The notes: generated by a model not told the origin, from the sequence alone. Counted from the first letter of the stretch, positions 43,379-53,034 are shown. The stretch is DNA of 64,000 nucleotides from Saccharibacillus sp. O23 (GCF_002205895.1 NZ_NJDE01000016.1:1-64000), one strand, 5' to 3'. Translations and numbers: made by a program.

Positions 43379-44782
43379 TCAGCTCAGACGCACGCACAGC
43401 GCGATCGGCGTCTCTCCGGCGCGAACCGAGTCCGGCAGCGTCAAGGTGATGCCCGACTCCGTGCGCCGCAGCGGAAGCGGACCTTCGCCGCCCAACAATT
43501 CGGCCGTCTCGAACGAACCTTCCGGCAGCGCCAGCGCAAGTTCGCGTTCGACGGTTTCGCCTTCCGCATACAAACGAATCGCGTACACGACGTCGCCTTT
43601 GCGCGTGAATCTGAACTTCCGATCTTCCGACGCGTAAGGCGCGCAGACCCGCGTGCCGTAGATCGCGTCGCCGTTGATTTTCAGCCAAGCTCCGAGACCT
43701 TTCATGCGTTCGATCGCCGCTCTCGGCAGACGGCCGTCCGGCTGCGGGCCGACGTTAAGCGCCAGATTGCCGCCTTTGGCCACGATCTCGACCAGCAGAT
43801 GCACCAGCTCGCGGACGCTCTTGTACTTGTCTTCGTAATTGAAAGAAAACGAAGTGCCCATCGTGATGCAGCTCTCCCACGGCACGTTCAGAGGCCGTTC
43901 CGGCAGCGTCTGTTCGGGCGTGATCACGTTCTCGTAAGGCCCTCCTACCGTTCGATCAGCCGACAGCAGCCACGGCTGATGTTCGCGCCGAATCTTGTCG
44001 ACGAATTCGCCGAGCCGGATATCTTGTCCGCGCTCCGCGTTGACCCAGCCCGCATCCAGCCAGAGCATATCGATCCGGCCGTATTTCGTCAGCAGCTCCG
44101 TCATCTGCTCCTGCGTGAAATTCACGAACTTTTCCCACAGCCACGGGTACTCTTTCGGATCGTAAGAAGGGCCGCGCCACATCTTCTCGCCCCGCTCCAT
44201 GCCCGGCGCCCAATAGTCCGGCGTGTGCCAATCCGCTTTGGAGAAATACGCCGAGATCGCTAAGCCCCGCGAACGGAACGCGTCGAACAGATGGCGGCAG
44301 ATGTCCGCGTATTTGTGCCGATGAAACGGCGTGTCGGAGCCCGTGATCCGGTAATCCGTCGTATGCGTATCCCACATGCAGAAGCCGTCATGGTGTTTGG
44401 TCGTGAACGTCAGGTACTTGAATCCGCCTTCGGCAGCCAGATCCGCCCACAATTCCGGTTGGAAACGGATCGGATTGAACGTCTTGTTCAAGTCGAAATA
44501 CTCCCGCTTGAGTTCTTCGCCTTCCACGCCCCAATCGATGCAGTCCCGCGCCCAATCGGCATCTCCGTCGCTCAGCGCCCAAGATTCCACCATGCCGAGC
44601 TGCGAGTAGGGTCCCCAGTGCATCATCAAGCCGAGCTTTTGGTCTTTGAACCATTCCAGACGTTCGAGCAGCAGCGGATCGTCCGGCTTGACCCATTCGT
44701 CTTCGCTGCTGTAATTGTGTACGCCTTCGTGAACGGCCGTTTCTTGTGCTTGCGCTTCTTCCGCGGTATTCGCTTCCGTCAT
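43379..44782 (-). CDS. Alpha-L-fucosidase, glycoside hydrolase family 29
   Basis: The 467-residue enzyme has the GH29 blocks KLGLMMHWGPYSQLG, YLTFTTKHHDGFCMWDT and the nucleophile Asp243 in IDMLWLDAGW. Residues from about 350 onward form the usual beta-sandwich. It should release alpha-L-fucose from oligosaccharides or glycoconjugates. No signal peptide is seen, so the substrate must be imported, presumably by the upstream transporter. The gene is separated from the binding-protein gene by a strong intra-operon hairpin. Some GH29-like proteins have other sugar specificities. Confidence 0.93.
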   Translation of the reverse strand: MTEANTAEEAQAQETAVHEGVHNYSSEDEWVKPDDPLLLERLEWFKDQKLGLMMHWGPYSQLGMVESWALSDGDADWARDCIDWGVEGEELKREYFDLNKTFNPIRFQPELWADLAAEGGFKYLTFTTKHHDGFCMWDTHTTDYRITGSDTPFHRHKYADICRHLFDAFRSRGLAISAYFSKADWHTPDYWAPGMERGEKMWRGPSYDPKEYPWLWEKFVNFTQEQMTELLTKYGRIDMLWLDAGWVNAERGQDIRLGEFVDKIRREHQPWLLSADRTVGGPYENVITPEQTLPERPLNVPWESCITMGTSFSFNYEDKYKSVRELVHLLVEIVAKGGNLALNVGPQPDGRLPRAAIERMKGLGAWLKINGDAIYGTRVCAPYASEDRKFRFTRKGDVVYAIRLYAEGETVERELALALPEGSFETAELLGGEGPLPLRRTESGITLTLPDSVRAGETPIALCVRLS

Positions 44783-44863
44783 TGCTGCCTCCTTCTCCGT
44801 CGATCCGCCGTTTCTCTCGTCCGATCGCGCCGCCTCGCTCCGAAAAACGGGCAGCGTTCGAAC

Positions 44864-44898
44864 GAAGGCTTCGTACCCGGTTCAGGTACGAAGCCTTC
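44864..44898 (-). promoter_or_regulatory. Intra-operon stem-loop between binding-protein and fucosidase genes
   Basis: A perfect 14-bp stem (44864-44877 with 44885-44898, loop of 7) lies 49 bases beyond the binding-protein stop and about 80 before the fucosidase start. No T-run follows on the minus strand. Such hairpins commonly protect the binding-protein mRNA from decay so that it is made in excess over downstream enzymes. Confidence 0.65.
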
Positions 44899-44946
44899 TG
44901 CGGCCGAACGGTCATCGGTCTTTTTTATCCGTTGTTCGAGTTTCGC

Positions 44947-46563
44947 TTATTTCGCGTTCTCGCTGTTCCACTGGTCGTACGCCTCTTGATAGATCTCCAC
45001 GATCCGGTCGCTGCCCATCTTCTTGAGCTGCGCCACGTAGCTGTCCCAGTTGCTCAGCGGTTCTTGACCGGTGACGAATTTCGCTTCCATCTGCTCGACG
45101 TACGTATTGAGATCCGACAGCAGCGCGGACACTTCGCTCTGCGCGTCGTTCGTCAGATACACGTTCGGGAACGGAACTTTGGCGATGGGCACCAATTTTT
45201 CTTCGTTCTGCTTCACGACCCAATCTTCCACGCCGCTGCGCAGGCCGTTGGTCAGATCCGGAATATTGACGCCCGGCGTCACGATGCCGTAGTTCGGCGT
45301 GAGCGTCGCGCGGAATTCTTCGCGGTCGCCGCCGCCCGGCACGTCAAGGAATTTTTTCTCGTGTTTCGCTTCGTCTACGTAATCCCACATCTTGCCTTTG
45401 GGACCTTGCGTCCAGAGCGTCGCGCCTTCGTAGCCGTACTGATAATCGATCCAGCGCATGCTGGCTTCCGGATATTTGTTCGTCGCGGAGATCGCGAACG
45501 TGCCGTTGGCCGACATGCCCGGATGTTTGCCGTAGACCGGCGTGCCCGCGATCTCGCTGCTGACCGGCGTCATCATAGGGTCCTGCATCGTTTCTTCCGT
45601 GCCGCCCAGCGTGAAGTACGGATAGTAATCGCTGAACAGCGCCAGTTGGTTTTTCGCGCCTTTGGCTTTTTTCTGTTCGTCCGTTTGCGAGAACGTCTCG
45701 TGATCCAGCAGATCTTCGTTCCACAGTTTGTTGAGGAACGTCAGATAGCCTTTGTAACCTTCTTCTTGCGGCGTGTAATGGACTTTGCCGTCTTTGTCCG
45801 CGTAATACACTTCGTTATAGATGCCCCAGAAACCGAGGAAATACATCCGCAGATCGTTCAGCTTGACCGAAGTCAGCGGAATCTCGTCGGCTTGTCCGTT
45901 GCCGTTCGGATCTTCGGTCTTCACGCGTTTGAGGTACGTGTACAATTCGTCGGTCGTTTTCGGCTCCTGCGCGCCCAACTTTTCCAAGAATTCGCCGTTA
46001 TACCACATCGGGCCGCGGTACCAGACCGCCGTCGTATCGATAAATGGCAGCGCGTAGATATGTCCGTCCGTCGTCGTGATCGATTTGCGCACGTTCGGGT
46101 TCTCGTCGAGGATTTTCTTGAGATTCGGCGCATAATTGTCGATCAGGTCTTCGAGCGGTTTCAATTGGCCTTGCGTGCCGTAGCTGACCTGTTCGGCCGG
46201 GGTGAGGTCCGCCGCGTAGAAGATATCCGGCAGTTCGCCGCTCGCGAATACGAGATTCTTCTTGGTCGGGAAACTGTCGATCGGCGCGGTCTGGAACTCA
46301 AGCTTGATGTTGGAGAGCTTCTCCATTTCCTGCACGACCGGCATCGTATCCCACGGCGCCATATCGGCGCTCGGCGCGAATACGCTCAGCGTGATCGGCT
46401 TGTCGACGATCGGGAATCCGTCTTTGCTTACGGTCGAAGCGGCGCTTTCCGCCCCTTTCTCCGAAGTCTTCGCGTCTCCGCCGGACTGGCAGGCGGAAGC
46501 CAACATGGACAAGAGCAGAAGTCCCGAGAGCGCCGCAGCGCCCTTTTTACGACTCATTTTCAT
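44947..46563 (-). CDS. Sugar ABC transporter substrate-binding lipoprotein (LplA-like)
   Basis: The 538-residue lipoprotein has a signal peptide ending LASAC (Cys25). The mature part has the family 1 solute-binding features: IVDKPITLSVFAPSAD at the start, an aromatic-rich middle (WYRGPMWYNGEFLEKLG), and YPEASMRWIDYQYGYEG near the end. Length matches the long LplA-type proteins (500-550 residues) that bind oligosaccharides. It is held on the outer face of the membrane and works with the two permeases upstream in the same operon. GGGGAGG lies upstream of the ATG. The ligand is unknown; fucosylated or GlcNAc-containing oligosaccharides are suggested by the downstream enzymes. Confidence 0.93.
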   Translation of the reverse strand: MKMSRKKGAAALSGLLLLSMLASACQSGGDAKTSEKGAESAASTVSKDGFPIVDKPITLSVFAPSADMAPWDTMPVVQEMEKLSNIKLEFQTAPIDSFPTKKNLVFASGELPDIFYAADLTPAEQVSYGTQGQLKPLEDLIDNYAPNLKKILDENPNVRKSITTTDGHIYALPFIDTTAVWYRGPMWYNGEFLEKLGAQEPKTTDELYTYLKRVKTEDPNGNGQADEIPLTSVKLNDLRMYFLGFWGIYNEVYYADKDGKVHYTPQEEGYKGYLTFLNKLWNEDLLDHETFSQTDEQKKAKGAKNQLALFSDYYPYFTLGGTEETMQDPMMTPVSSEIAGTPVYGKHPGMSANGTFAISATNKYPEASMRWIDYQYGYEGATLWTQGPKGKMWDYVDEAKHEKKFLDVPGGGDREEFRATLTPNYGIVTPGVNIPDLTNGLRSGVEDWVVKQNEEKLVPIAKVPFPNVYLTNDAQSEVSALLSDLNTYVEQMEAKFVTGQEPLSNWDSYVAQLKKMGSDRIVEIYQEAYDQWNSENAK

Positions 46564-46612
46564 CCCTAAATCCTCCCCTTTTTTCTGATGGACAAGCTTT
46601 TCTATGACAAGA

Positions 46613-47518
46613 TCAGCCCTTGACGGAACCGATCATGACACCTTGCACGAAATAACGCTGAAGGAACGGATAGACCGCGATGATCGGCAGCGTCGCCACG
46701 ATGATGACCGCGTATTTGACGAGCGCCGCGACTTCGGCTTTGCTGTTGAGCGAAGTCGCCATCGAAGCGCCGATCGTGCCGGATTCCGCCGACATCTGCT
46801 GCAGGACGAGAATCTGGCGCAGCACCAGCTGCAGCGGATATTTTTCCTGATGGTTCAGATAGATCATCGCGGAGAAGTAATTGTTCCAATGGCCGACGCC
46901 GAAGAACAAAGCCATGACGGCGATCAGCGCCGTGGAGAGCGGCAGGATGATCCGGAAATAGAGACGGAAGTTGCTGCAGCCGTCGATTTCCGCCGCTTCC
47001 TGAAGTTCTTTCGGAATCGAAGATTGGAAAAACGTCCGGCATACGATAAGGTTCCAGACCGAAGTCGCCCCCGGCAGAATCAACGCCCACATCGTATCGA
47101 CCAGTCCGAGGCTGCGAACGACCAGATACGTCGGAACGAGACCGCCGCCGAAGAACATGGTCACGAGGAACAAGATCATGAACAGATTGCGTCCCACGAA
47201 ATCGCGGCGGCTGAGCGCGTAAGCGGCGGGCAGCGTCACGATCAGATTGACCAACGTGCCGACGACGGTATAGATGATCGTGTTCAGATAACCGTTCCAG
47301 ATGCTGGAGTCTTGAAAGACCCGGCGATACCCTTCGAAAGTCACGTCTTTGGGCAGCAGCCACATCTCGCCCGCCGCCACGAGCGTCGGATTGCTGATCG
47401 ATGCGCTGAGAATATAGATGAGCGGATACGCCACGATCACGAGCGCGACCGTGAGGATCAGATACACGAAGGCCAGAAAAATCTTGTCTTGTTTCGTTTC
47501 TTTGATCGAGCTAACCAT
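46613..47518 (-). CDS. Sugar ABC transporter permease (LplC/YtcP-like, MalG family)
   Basis: The 301-residue membrane protein has six hydrophobic helices and the EAA-type loop ELQEAAEIDGCSNFRLYFRIILPLSTA, which docks with the ATPase. It forms a heterodimer with the permease encoded just upstream. The binding-lipoprotein gene follows. As usual for LplABC-type systems, no ATPase gene is in the operon, so a shared MsmX-type ATPase is expected. The ribosome site is AAAGGAGC. Confidence 0.94.
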   Translation of the reverse strand: MVSSIKETKQDKIFLAFVYLILTVALVIVAYPLIYILSASISNPTLVAAGEMWLLPKDVTFEGYRRVFQDSSIWNGYLNTIIYTVVGTLVNLIVTLPAAYALSRRDFVGRNLFMILFLVTMFFGGGLVPTYLVVRSLGLVDTMWALILPGATSVWNLIVCRTFFQSSIPKELQEAAEIDGCSNFRLYFRIILPLSTALIAVMALFFGVGHWNNYFSAMIYLNHQEKYPLQLVLRQILVLQQMSAESGTIGASMATSLNSKAEVAALVKYAVIIVATLPIIAVYPFLQRYFVQGVMIGSVKG

Positions 47519-47566
47519 GCTGCCTCGCTCCTTTCCGTTGACGGTCGAACCGATCGAACGAGAGAC

Positions 47567-48532
47567 TTACCATAGGCTGTTCTCGCTCGTCTTCCGCACG
47601 ACCTGATTGACGACGATCAGCAGAACCGCGTTTACCACCGAGTTGAACAAGCCGACCGCGGTCGAATAACTGTACTGCGCTTCCAGCAGGCCGGTCCGAT
47701 AAACGGAGGTCGCGATGACGTCGGACGATTCCATGTTGAGCGGATTTTGCAGCAGCAGGATTTTCTCGTAGCCTACGCCCAGCAGTCCGCCCATGTTCAG
47801 AATAAGCAGAATGGTAATGGTAGGCACGATCACCGGGAAGTTGATATGCCGAATGCGCTGCATCCGCGAAGCTCCGTCCAGAATCGCCGCTTCGTGCAGA
47901 CCCGGATCGACGGCGGTCAGCGCGGCCAGATAGATGATCGTTCCCCAACCGGTCGCCTGCCAGACGTCCGAGAGGACATACACGGTCTTGAACCAGCGGG
48001 GATCGGTCAAGAAGCTCGGCGGCGTGATGCCGATCAGTTCGAGCAGATTGACGATCATTCCGCTGGACGGCGTCAAGAACGTGATGATCATGCCGGCCAT
48101 GACGACCATCGAGATGAAGTGCGGCGCGTAAGTGACGGTCTGGACGGTTTTCTTGAACGGGCCGTTCCGAATCTCGTTGAACGCCAGCGCCAGCAGAATC
48201 GGCAGCGGAAACCCGACGATCAGACCGTAGAGACTGATGCTCAGCGTGTTCCAGATCAGATCCCAGAAATAATACGATTCGAAGAACCGGGTGAAATGAT
48301 CGAATCCGACCCATTTGCTGGCGGCCATGCCCAGAGCGGGCACATAATTCTTGAACGCGATCTGGATGCCGTACATCGGAACGTAGTTGAAGATAATGAC
48401 GGTCAGCAGCGCCGGCGCCATAAAGATGTAGAGCTGCCAATTTCGCACGATTTTCTTGAACAGCTTTTTGCTCTTCCGTTTGGTCGGAGCATCCGGCGGG
48501 TTCATCACTGCTTTCGCGCCTTCGTGCATCAT
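47567..48532 (-). CDS. Sugar ABC transporter permease (LplB/YteP-like, MalF family)
   Basis: The 321-residue membrane protein has six hydrophobic helices and the EAA loop LHEAAILDGASRMQRIRHINFPVI. The N-terminal KLFKKIVRNWQLYIFMAPALLTVIIFNYVPMYGIQIAF is a family hallmark. It is the first gene of the glycan operon. ATG at 48532 with AAGGGAG eight bases away is chosen over the GTG at 48541, which would touch the ribosome site. The divergent AraC sensor-regulator is the likely activator. Confidence 0.94.
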   Translation of the reverse strand: MMHEGAKAVMNPPDAPTKRKSKKLFKKIVRNWQLYIFMAPALLTVIIFNYVPMYGIQIAFKNYVPALGMAASKWVGFDHFTRFFESYYFWDLIWNTLSISLYGLIVGFPLPILLALAFNEIRNGPFKKTVQTVTYAPHFISMVVMAGMIITFLTPSSGMIVNLLELIGITPPSFLTDPRWFKTVYVLSDVWQATGWGTIIYLAALTAVDPGLHEAAILDGASRMQRIRHINFPVIVPTITILLILNMGGLLGVGYEKILLLQNPLNMESSDVIATSVYRTGLLEAQYSYSTAVGLFNSVVNAVLLIVVNQVVRKTSENSLW

Positions 48533-48658
48533 GGTCCTCACTCCCTTGTTGTAATGTTATCTAACAGTGACCCTCCCCCGCTTCCCTTCCTTCTTTCAAA
48601 CAGCCTGCAGGATCAATTCCGTTCTTTCAAAGCGGAATACAAGGCTGTTCGTTTTTCT

Positions 48659-48672
48659 TGTAAGCATTTCCA
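48659..48672. promoter_or_regulatory. Possible catabolite-responsive element (cre)
   Basis: TGTAAGCATTTCCA matches the cre consensus TGWAANCGNTNWCA in 12 of 14 positions. It lies in the 529-base divergent gap (48533-49061) about 130 bases before the glycan operon. CcpA control would fit a sugar-use operon. The gap also holds TGTTAGAAT at 48797-48805, a possible extended -10 box toward the regulator gene. Confidence 0.35.
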
Positions 48673-49061
48673 TTGGCTTGATTCCGGCTTTCTTGGAATC
48701 GGGTTTACAGCGAGTTTACAGAACGGTTCGGGGATCGTAAATATGTGGTTTTGGTCATGTCCGAATTTTGCACTCTCTTTTTGTCGCCTAAATATGTTAG
48801 AATACATTACAGATTCTATGGTTTTTTCATGAAAAACCAAACCGAATTTCACATTGCGGAGAAACATCGGAGAAAGATCGAAGCTCCCGATTCCGAAGAA
48901 AAAGTAAAAAACCACATATCCAAAGACCGAAGACAGCGCCAATATGCGCGAAGACGGCCGGTCAAATTCTACATATTGTCTGACAATCCGCCGCTTGCGT
49001 ACACTTGAGGCATCGGGACACTCATCGTTTTTCACCATCAGATCGCGAGAGGAGAATGAGC

Positions 49062-51371
49062 GTGAAGGTCAAACCCAGCTACTTCAAGTCGAAGCTTTTC
49101 CTCAAATACATTTCGTCTTATCTGTTCGTTCTGGTTGTTCCGCTCGTCTGCCTGACCTTCGTGCTCTATCACAATACGGCTTCCAATCTGCGCGCGCAGA
49201 TCGAACAATCGCATCTGAATCAATTGAAGCAAGCCGAAACGATCGTCGATACGCATCTTCAACAGATGAACGATATCGCTTCGCGCGCGGCCTACGATCC
49301 GAGATTAAGCCGTTATCGCGTGCATGACGCTTATTACAGCTCGGAGGCGATCAGCGCTCTGGGCAATTACAAAGCCGCAAGTCCGATCATCGACGAGATG
49401 TTCCTGTATTTCCGCGGCGATCCGCGCATCTATTCGAGCGTCGGCATGTACGATCTGGACGTCTTCGCGGACAAATACCGCTTCCGGAATTGGAATTCCG
49501 ATGCGGTGGACCGCGACCTGAACGAGGTGCGATACACGACGATGCGTCCGGCCGACTTGGTCGGACGGGGAGCCGGCTTCGAACAATCCACGCTCGTCTA
49601 TCTGGTGCCGATCGTGCCGAACAGCCCGAATCCGCACGGCACGTTGATGTATTTCGTCAAAGAATCCAGTCTGACCAATCTGATCGACTCGATTCTCGGC
49701 GGTTACGAAGGATCGTCTTACATTTTCGATGCGGAAGGCCAAGTGCTCGCCGTCAAAAACAATCAAGGCGAAGGCTTGAACGCGGAATCGCTCGCTTCTC
49801 TCGTTTCCTTGTCTACCGGCACGCACAGCGTGAAGATCGGCGGAGTTCCGCATTCGGTCGTATCGGTCAAGTCGGAGCTGAACGGCTGGGAATACGTGAC
49901 GTTGATGCCGAGTTCGCAATTCTTCAGCAGCGTGCTGCATATTCGGACCTTTATCGCCGTTCTGTTCTCGATCGTGGTGATCTTCGGCGCTCTGGGAGCT
50001 TGGATGCTCGCGCGCCGGCAGTACGGCCCGATCTTCCAATTGTCCGAATTTGCCGGTTCGAAGCCTGTGTCCGCCCTCTCGAACGAATCGGACGATGTCC
50101 GCGAGGAAGCGGCCGGCGGCAACGAGCTGGATCGAATCCGCTCCGCGCTGCAAGCGTTCAGCGCGCGGGCCGATCTGCATGAACCTTACGCGCGCAATCA
50201 TTTCCTGCTGACGCTGCTGCGCCACGGCGGCGATTCGGAGCAAGCGGCCGGACTGCCGGAATCGTTCGGACTGCGCTTCGATCGTTCGCGTTACTTCGCC
50301 ATGCTGATCGGCAGAGACCGGCCGGAAGCGGCGGCGGAAGACGCGAAAGACTGGCAGCTCATGCTGACGATGCTGGCCGAAGCGGAATATCCGGAACTGG
50401 GCGCGCGGCTGCACGGCGTCGAGCTGACCAAACCCGATCAGATCGCGGTCATCGTCGGTTTCGACCCTTTGGACGAAACCGACGAAGCGTCCCAGATCGC
50501 CCGGATCGCGAGCGCCGTCTACGATCATCTTCAAGGCATCGGCCGCTTGAACGCGGCGATCGGTATCGGAACCTGCGGAAGCGGCACGAAACGATTGAAT
50601 CAATCGTTTATCGAAGCCTGCTCCGCTTTCGAATCGAGAACGCGCGGCGTAGGCATAAACTTGGCTTATTTCAGCGATCTGACCGCCGACGCCGGCGAAG
50701 CCTGCTGGGTATCCAAGACCGTCCTGCTCAAGCTGTCTCAGAGCTTGAAGCAGGGAAGCGCCGACGTGGCCGCGCGTTCGATCGGCGAAGCCGTCGATAC
50801 GCTTCGCGCACCTGCCCTCTCCGCCGTCTATATGCGCTGCATCGGGTTCGATATTCTGAATACGATTCTGAAGACCGCAAGCGAAGCGGGCGTAGATAAC
50901 TTGCAGGGCTGCATCCCTTCGCTCGAAACGTTCTCTTCGCCGGACGAATTGGAACAAGGCTTCCTGCGTCTTGCGAATCGGATCTGCGAGCAGGTCGAGC
51001 AGAAAGAAGAGACGGAAGCGCATACATTAATGGACACGATCGTTGCTTATATCGACGAGCACTACGCGGACCATTCGCTGAGCTTGGAGACGATCTCGCA
51101 TAACTATTCGATCTCCATGTCGTATTTCAGCCGTTCGTTCAAAGAGAAAGTCGGCGTGAATTTCGTCCAATACATCTGGCAAAAAAGAATGGCGGCCGCG
51201 ATCGTGGAATTGACGACGACCGACGAACCGCTGAAAGAGATCATTCAGCGCGTCGGTTATCAGGATACGCCGAACTTTATCCGCAAATTCAAAAAAGAAA
51301 CCGGCCATACGCCGGGCCAGTACCGCAAACTGTTCACGGATCCCGCAGGCTCGATGAAAGAACAGGCTTGA
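49062..51371 (+). CDS. Membrane-bound AraC-family sensor-regulator (YtdP/YesN-like)
   Basis: The 769-residue protein has two membrane helices (about 13-37 and 290-318) enclosing an outside sensor of about 250 residues. A long cytoplasmic region and a C-terminal AraC domain (about 660-765; LSLETISHNYSISMSYFSRSFKEK and PLKEIIQRVGYQDTPNFIRKFKKETG) follow. This architecture is common next to LplABC-type transporters in Paenibacillus, where the outside part senses the sugar or the loaded binding protein. It is divergent from the glycan operon and is its probable activator. A GTG at 49062 with GAGAGGAG seven bases upstream is preferred to the ATG at 49056. Confidence 0.9.
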   Translation: MKVKPSYFKSKLFLKYISSYLFVLVVPLVCLTFVLYHNTASNLRAQIEQSHLNQLKQAETIVDTHLQQMNDIASRAAYDPRLSRYRVHDAYYSSEAISALGNYKAASPIIDEMFLYFRGDPRIYSSVGMYDLDVFADKYRFRNWNSDAVDRDLNEVRYTTMRPADLVGRGAGFEQSTLVYLVPIVPNSPNPHGTLMYFVKESSLTNLIDSILGGYEGSSYIFDAEGQVLAVKNNQGEGLNAESLASLVSLSTGTHSVKIGGVPHSVVSVKSELNGWEYVTLMPSSQFFSSVLHIRTFIAVLFSIVVIFGALGAWMLARRQYGPIFQLSEFAGSKPVSALSNESDDVREEAAGGNELDRIRSALQAFSARADLHEPYARNHFLLTLLRHGGDSEQAAGLPESFGLRFDRSRYFAMLIGRDRPEAAAEDAKDWQLMLTMLAEAEYPELGARLHGVELTKPDQIAVIVGFDPLDETDEASQIARIASAVYDHLQGIGRLNAAIGIGTCGSGTKRLNQSFIEACSAFESRTRGVGINLAYFSDLTADAGEACWVSKTVLLKLSQSLKQGSADVAARSIGEAVDTLRAPALSAVYMRCIGFDILNTILKTASEAGVDNLQGCIPSLETFSSPDELEQGFLRLANRICEQVEQKEETEAHTLMDTIVAYIDEHYADHSLSLETISHNYSISMSYFSRSFKEKVGVNFVQYIWQKRMAAAIVELTTTDEPLKEIIQRVGYQDTPNFIRKFKKETGHTPGQYRKLFTDPAGSMKEQA

Positions 51372-51487
51372 CCTCGGGCCCGAACGCCAAACTTGTTTCA
51401 ACTCCTCCGAATCAGGTAATATGTAATAAGCAACATAGTGAATTCAATAGTGAAAATCAAGCAGTCGCTTGTAAGGAGGAGATCATC

Positions 51488-52078
51488 ATGAAATCATCCG
51501 TTCGCGTGCGCAAAACGCTGCTGGCTTTGTCCGCCGCAAGCGTGGTCGCAATCGGTTCTCTGGGAGCCGTTACCCAACTGCCGCTGCCTTCCGCGTCGGC
51601 CGCTCAAGCGCCGACTTCTTCGGACAGCGCCATGGCATTAGAGAAACTTAACGAATTCTATAAACCGGCCTTGAAAGGCTCTTTCCCGGGCAATGCTTCC
51701 GAGTTCGTAGTCGGCAAGACAAAACGTACCGAAGTGATCAAGCGCTTCGGCGCGCCCAGCGTCTCCCGGACTTCCGTAACCGGATTCGACAGCTACACCG
51801 CCGATATGGGCAATCCCGGTTATTCCATGTCTTACGACTCTGCCGGCGTCCTGAAAGAAATCCGTTATTTCGGGACCAACGTCGAACGCCAGACCAATAT
51901 CGGCGGAATGACGGCCAGCATGCTGTGGAAGAATTGGTTTAAACCGACTTCCTCCAACACGATCAAAGTCGGAAACGCCAAACAAATCAAAGTCGTGTAT
52001 AAACGCGGCGATTATAATTTGGAGTTTCTCTTCGATACCCCGACCGAATTATCGCATATTAATCTGGTGAAAGCTTAA
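51488..52078 (+). CDS. YjgB-like secreted protein (DUF4309)
   Basis: The 196-residue product has a signal peptide (about 1-38, ending PSASAAQA) and a domain like B. subtilis YjgB: LKGSFPGNASEFVVGKTKRTEVIKRFGAPS, then FDSYTADMGNPGYSMSYDSAGVLKEIRYFGTNV. Function is unknown; relatives are sometimes in sigma factor-controlled operons. GTAAGGAGGAG lies before the ATG at 51488. A terminator follows, and the gene seems to be transcribed alone. Confidence 0.85.
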   Translation: MKSSVRVRKTLLALSAASVVAIGSLGAVTQLPLPSASAAQAPTSSDSAMALEKLNEFYKPALKGSFPGNASEFVVGKTKRTEVIKRFGAPSVSRTSVTGFDSYTADMGNPGYSMSYDSAGVLKEIRYFGTNVERQTNIGGMTASMLWKNWFKPTSSNTIKVGNAKQIKVVYKRGDYNLEFLFDTPTELSHINLVKA

Positions 52079-52121
52079 TTTCGGTCTTGGATGTTTGCGA
52101 TTTGGTTTTGAATCTATGCGA

Positions 52122-52152
52122 AGAAGCCGCCCTCCAACCCGGGCGGCTTTTT
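52122..52152 (+). terminator. Terminator of the yjgB-like gene
   Basis: AAGCCGCC and GGGCGGCTT arms, with a run of five T after the hairpin. Confidence 0.85.
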
Positions 52153-52305
52153 CGAGTTTGTAAAATTTCTACAAACTCATTGACTTACTTTTTAACAGCA
52201 GTTATCCTAAAGATACATAGCAACCTAATATCTTGACCCTATTTCATTTAATAGATTCTCCCCGGCTTCCGAATCGCCAAATCCATAGAAATGTAGGTGT
52301 CCACC

Positions 52306-52932
52306 ATGCAAGATCTGACTACGCTCGTTCGCAATCGCCATTCCGCTATCAAATTCGTACCCGATACGCCGATTTCCGAGCAGGAATTGAAGGAGATCTT
52401 CGAATTGGTCAAACTCGCTCCTTCGGCGTTCAATTTACAGCATGCCCACTACGTTCCGGTGACCGACGAAGACGTCAAAGAAAAGATCTATCAAGCTTCC
52501 GGCGGCCAATACAAGATTAAACTGTCTTCCGCCGTCATCGCCGTCTTCGGCGACAAAGAAGCGTATACGCATATCGCCGAGATGAACGAAGGTTTCTTGT
52601 CGCTGGGCATCATCGATCGACTGCAATACGATACGACCGTCCGCGACGTCACCGAATTTTACCAGATGCGCGGCGAAGACTTCCAACGCGAAGAAGCCGT
52701 CCGCAACGCCAGCTTGTCGGCCATGATGTTCATGCTGCTCGCCAAAGACAAAGGCTGGGATACGTGCCCGATGATCGGCTTCGATCCGCAGGCCGTCAGA
52801 GAAGCCGTCGGCGCGCCAGACCATATGCACCCGGTCATGCTGATCACGATCGGCAAAGAAGATTCCGATCGATCGCGTCCGCGCGGTTACCGCAAACCGG
52901 TATCCGAATTCGTCACGTTCAACCGGTTCTGA
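52306..52932 (+). CDS. Nitroreductase-family NAD(P)H oxidoreductase
   Basis: The 208-residue flavoenzyme has the nitroreductase fold markers: NRHSAIKFVPDTPISEQEL (FMN phosphate-binding Arg/Ser) at the N terminus, LAPSAFNLQ, and DTCPMIGFDPQAVREAVG near the C terminus. Members reduce nitro groups, quinones or flavins with NAD(P)H; the physiological substrate is unknown. ATG at 52306 with TAGGTG seven bases upstream is chosen; an in-frame GTG at 52297 is possible. It stands alone with its own terminator. Confidence 0.9.
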   Translation: MQDLTTLVRNRHSAIKFVPDTPISEQELKEIFELVKLAPSAFNLQHAHYVPVTDEDVKEKIYQASGGQYKIKLSSAVIAVFGDKEAYTHIAEMNEGFLSLGIIDRLQYDTTVRDVTEFYQMRGEDFQREEAVRNASLSAMMFMLLAKDKGWDTCPMIGFDPQAVREAVGAPDHMHPVMLITIGKEDSDRSRPRGYRKPVSEFVTFNRF

Positions 52933-52986
52933 ATCCGATTGTCTGATTAAGCAGCCGCTCGACGATCCTTTATTTTCATCTCCGCA

Positions 52987-53034
52987 TAAAAAAGCCGTGC
53001 CCGTCGGAATTTTTCGTTCCGAAGGCACGGCTTT
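52987..53034 (+). terminator. Terminator of the nitroreductase gene
   Basis: AAAGCCGTGCC pairs with GGCACGGCTTT around a 26-base loop that can itself pair (CGGAA/TTCCG). A- and T-rich flanks allow use from both sides. Confidence 0.85.
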
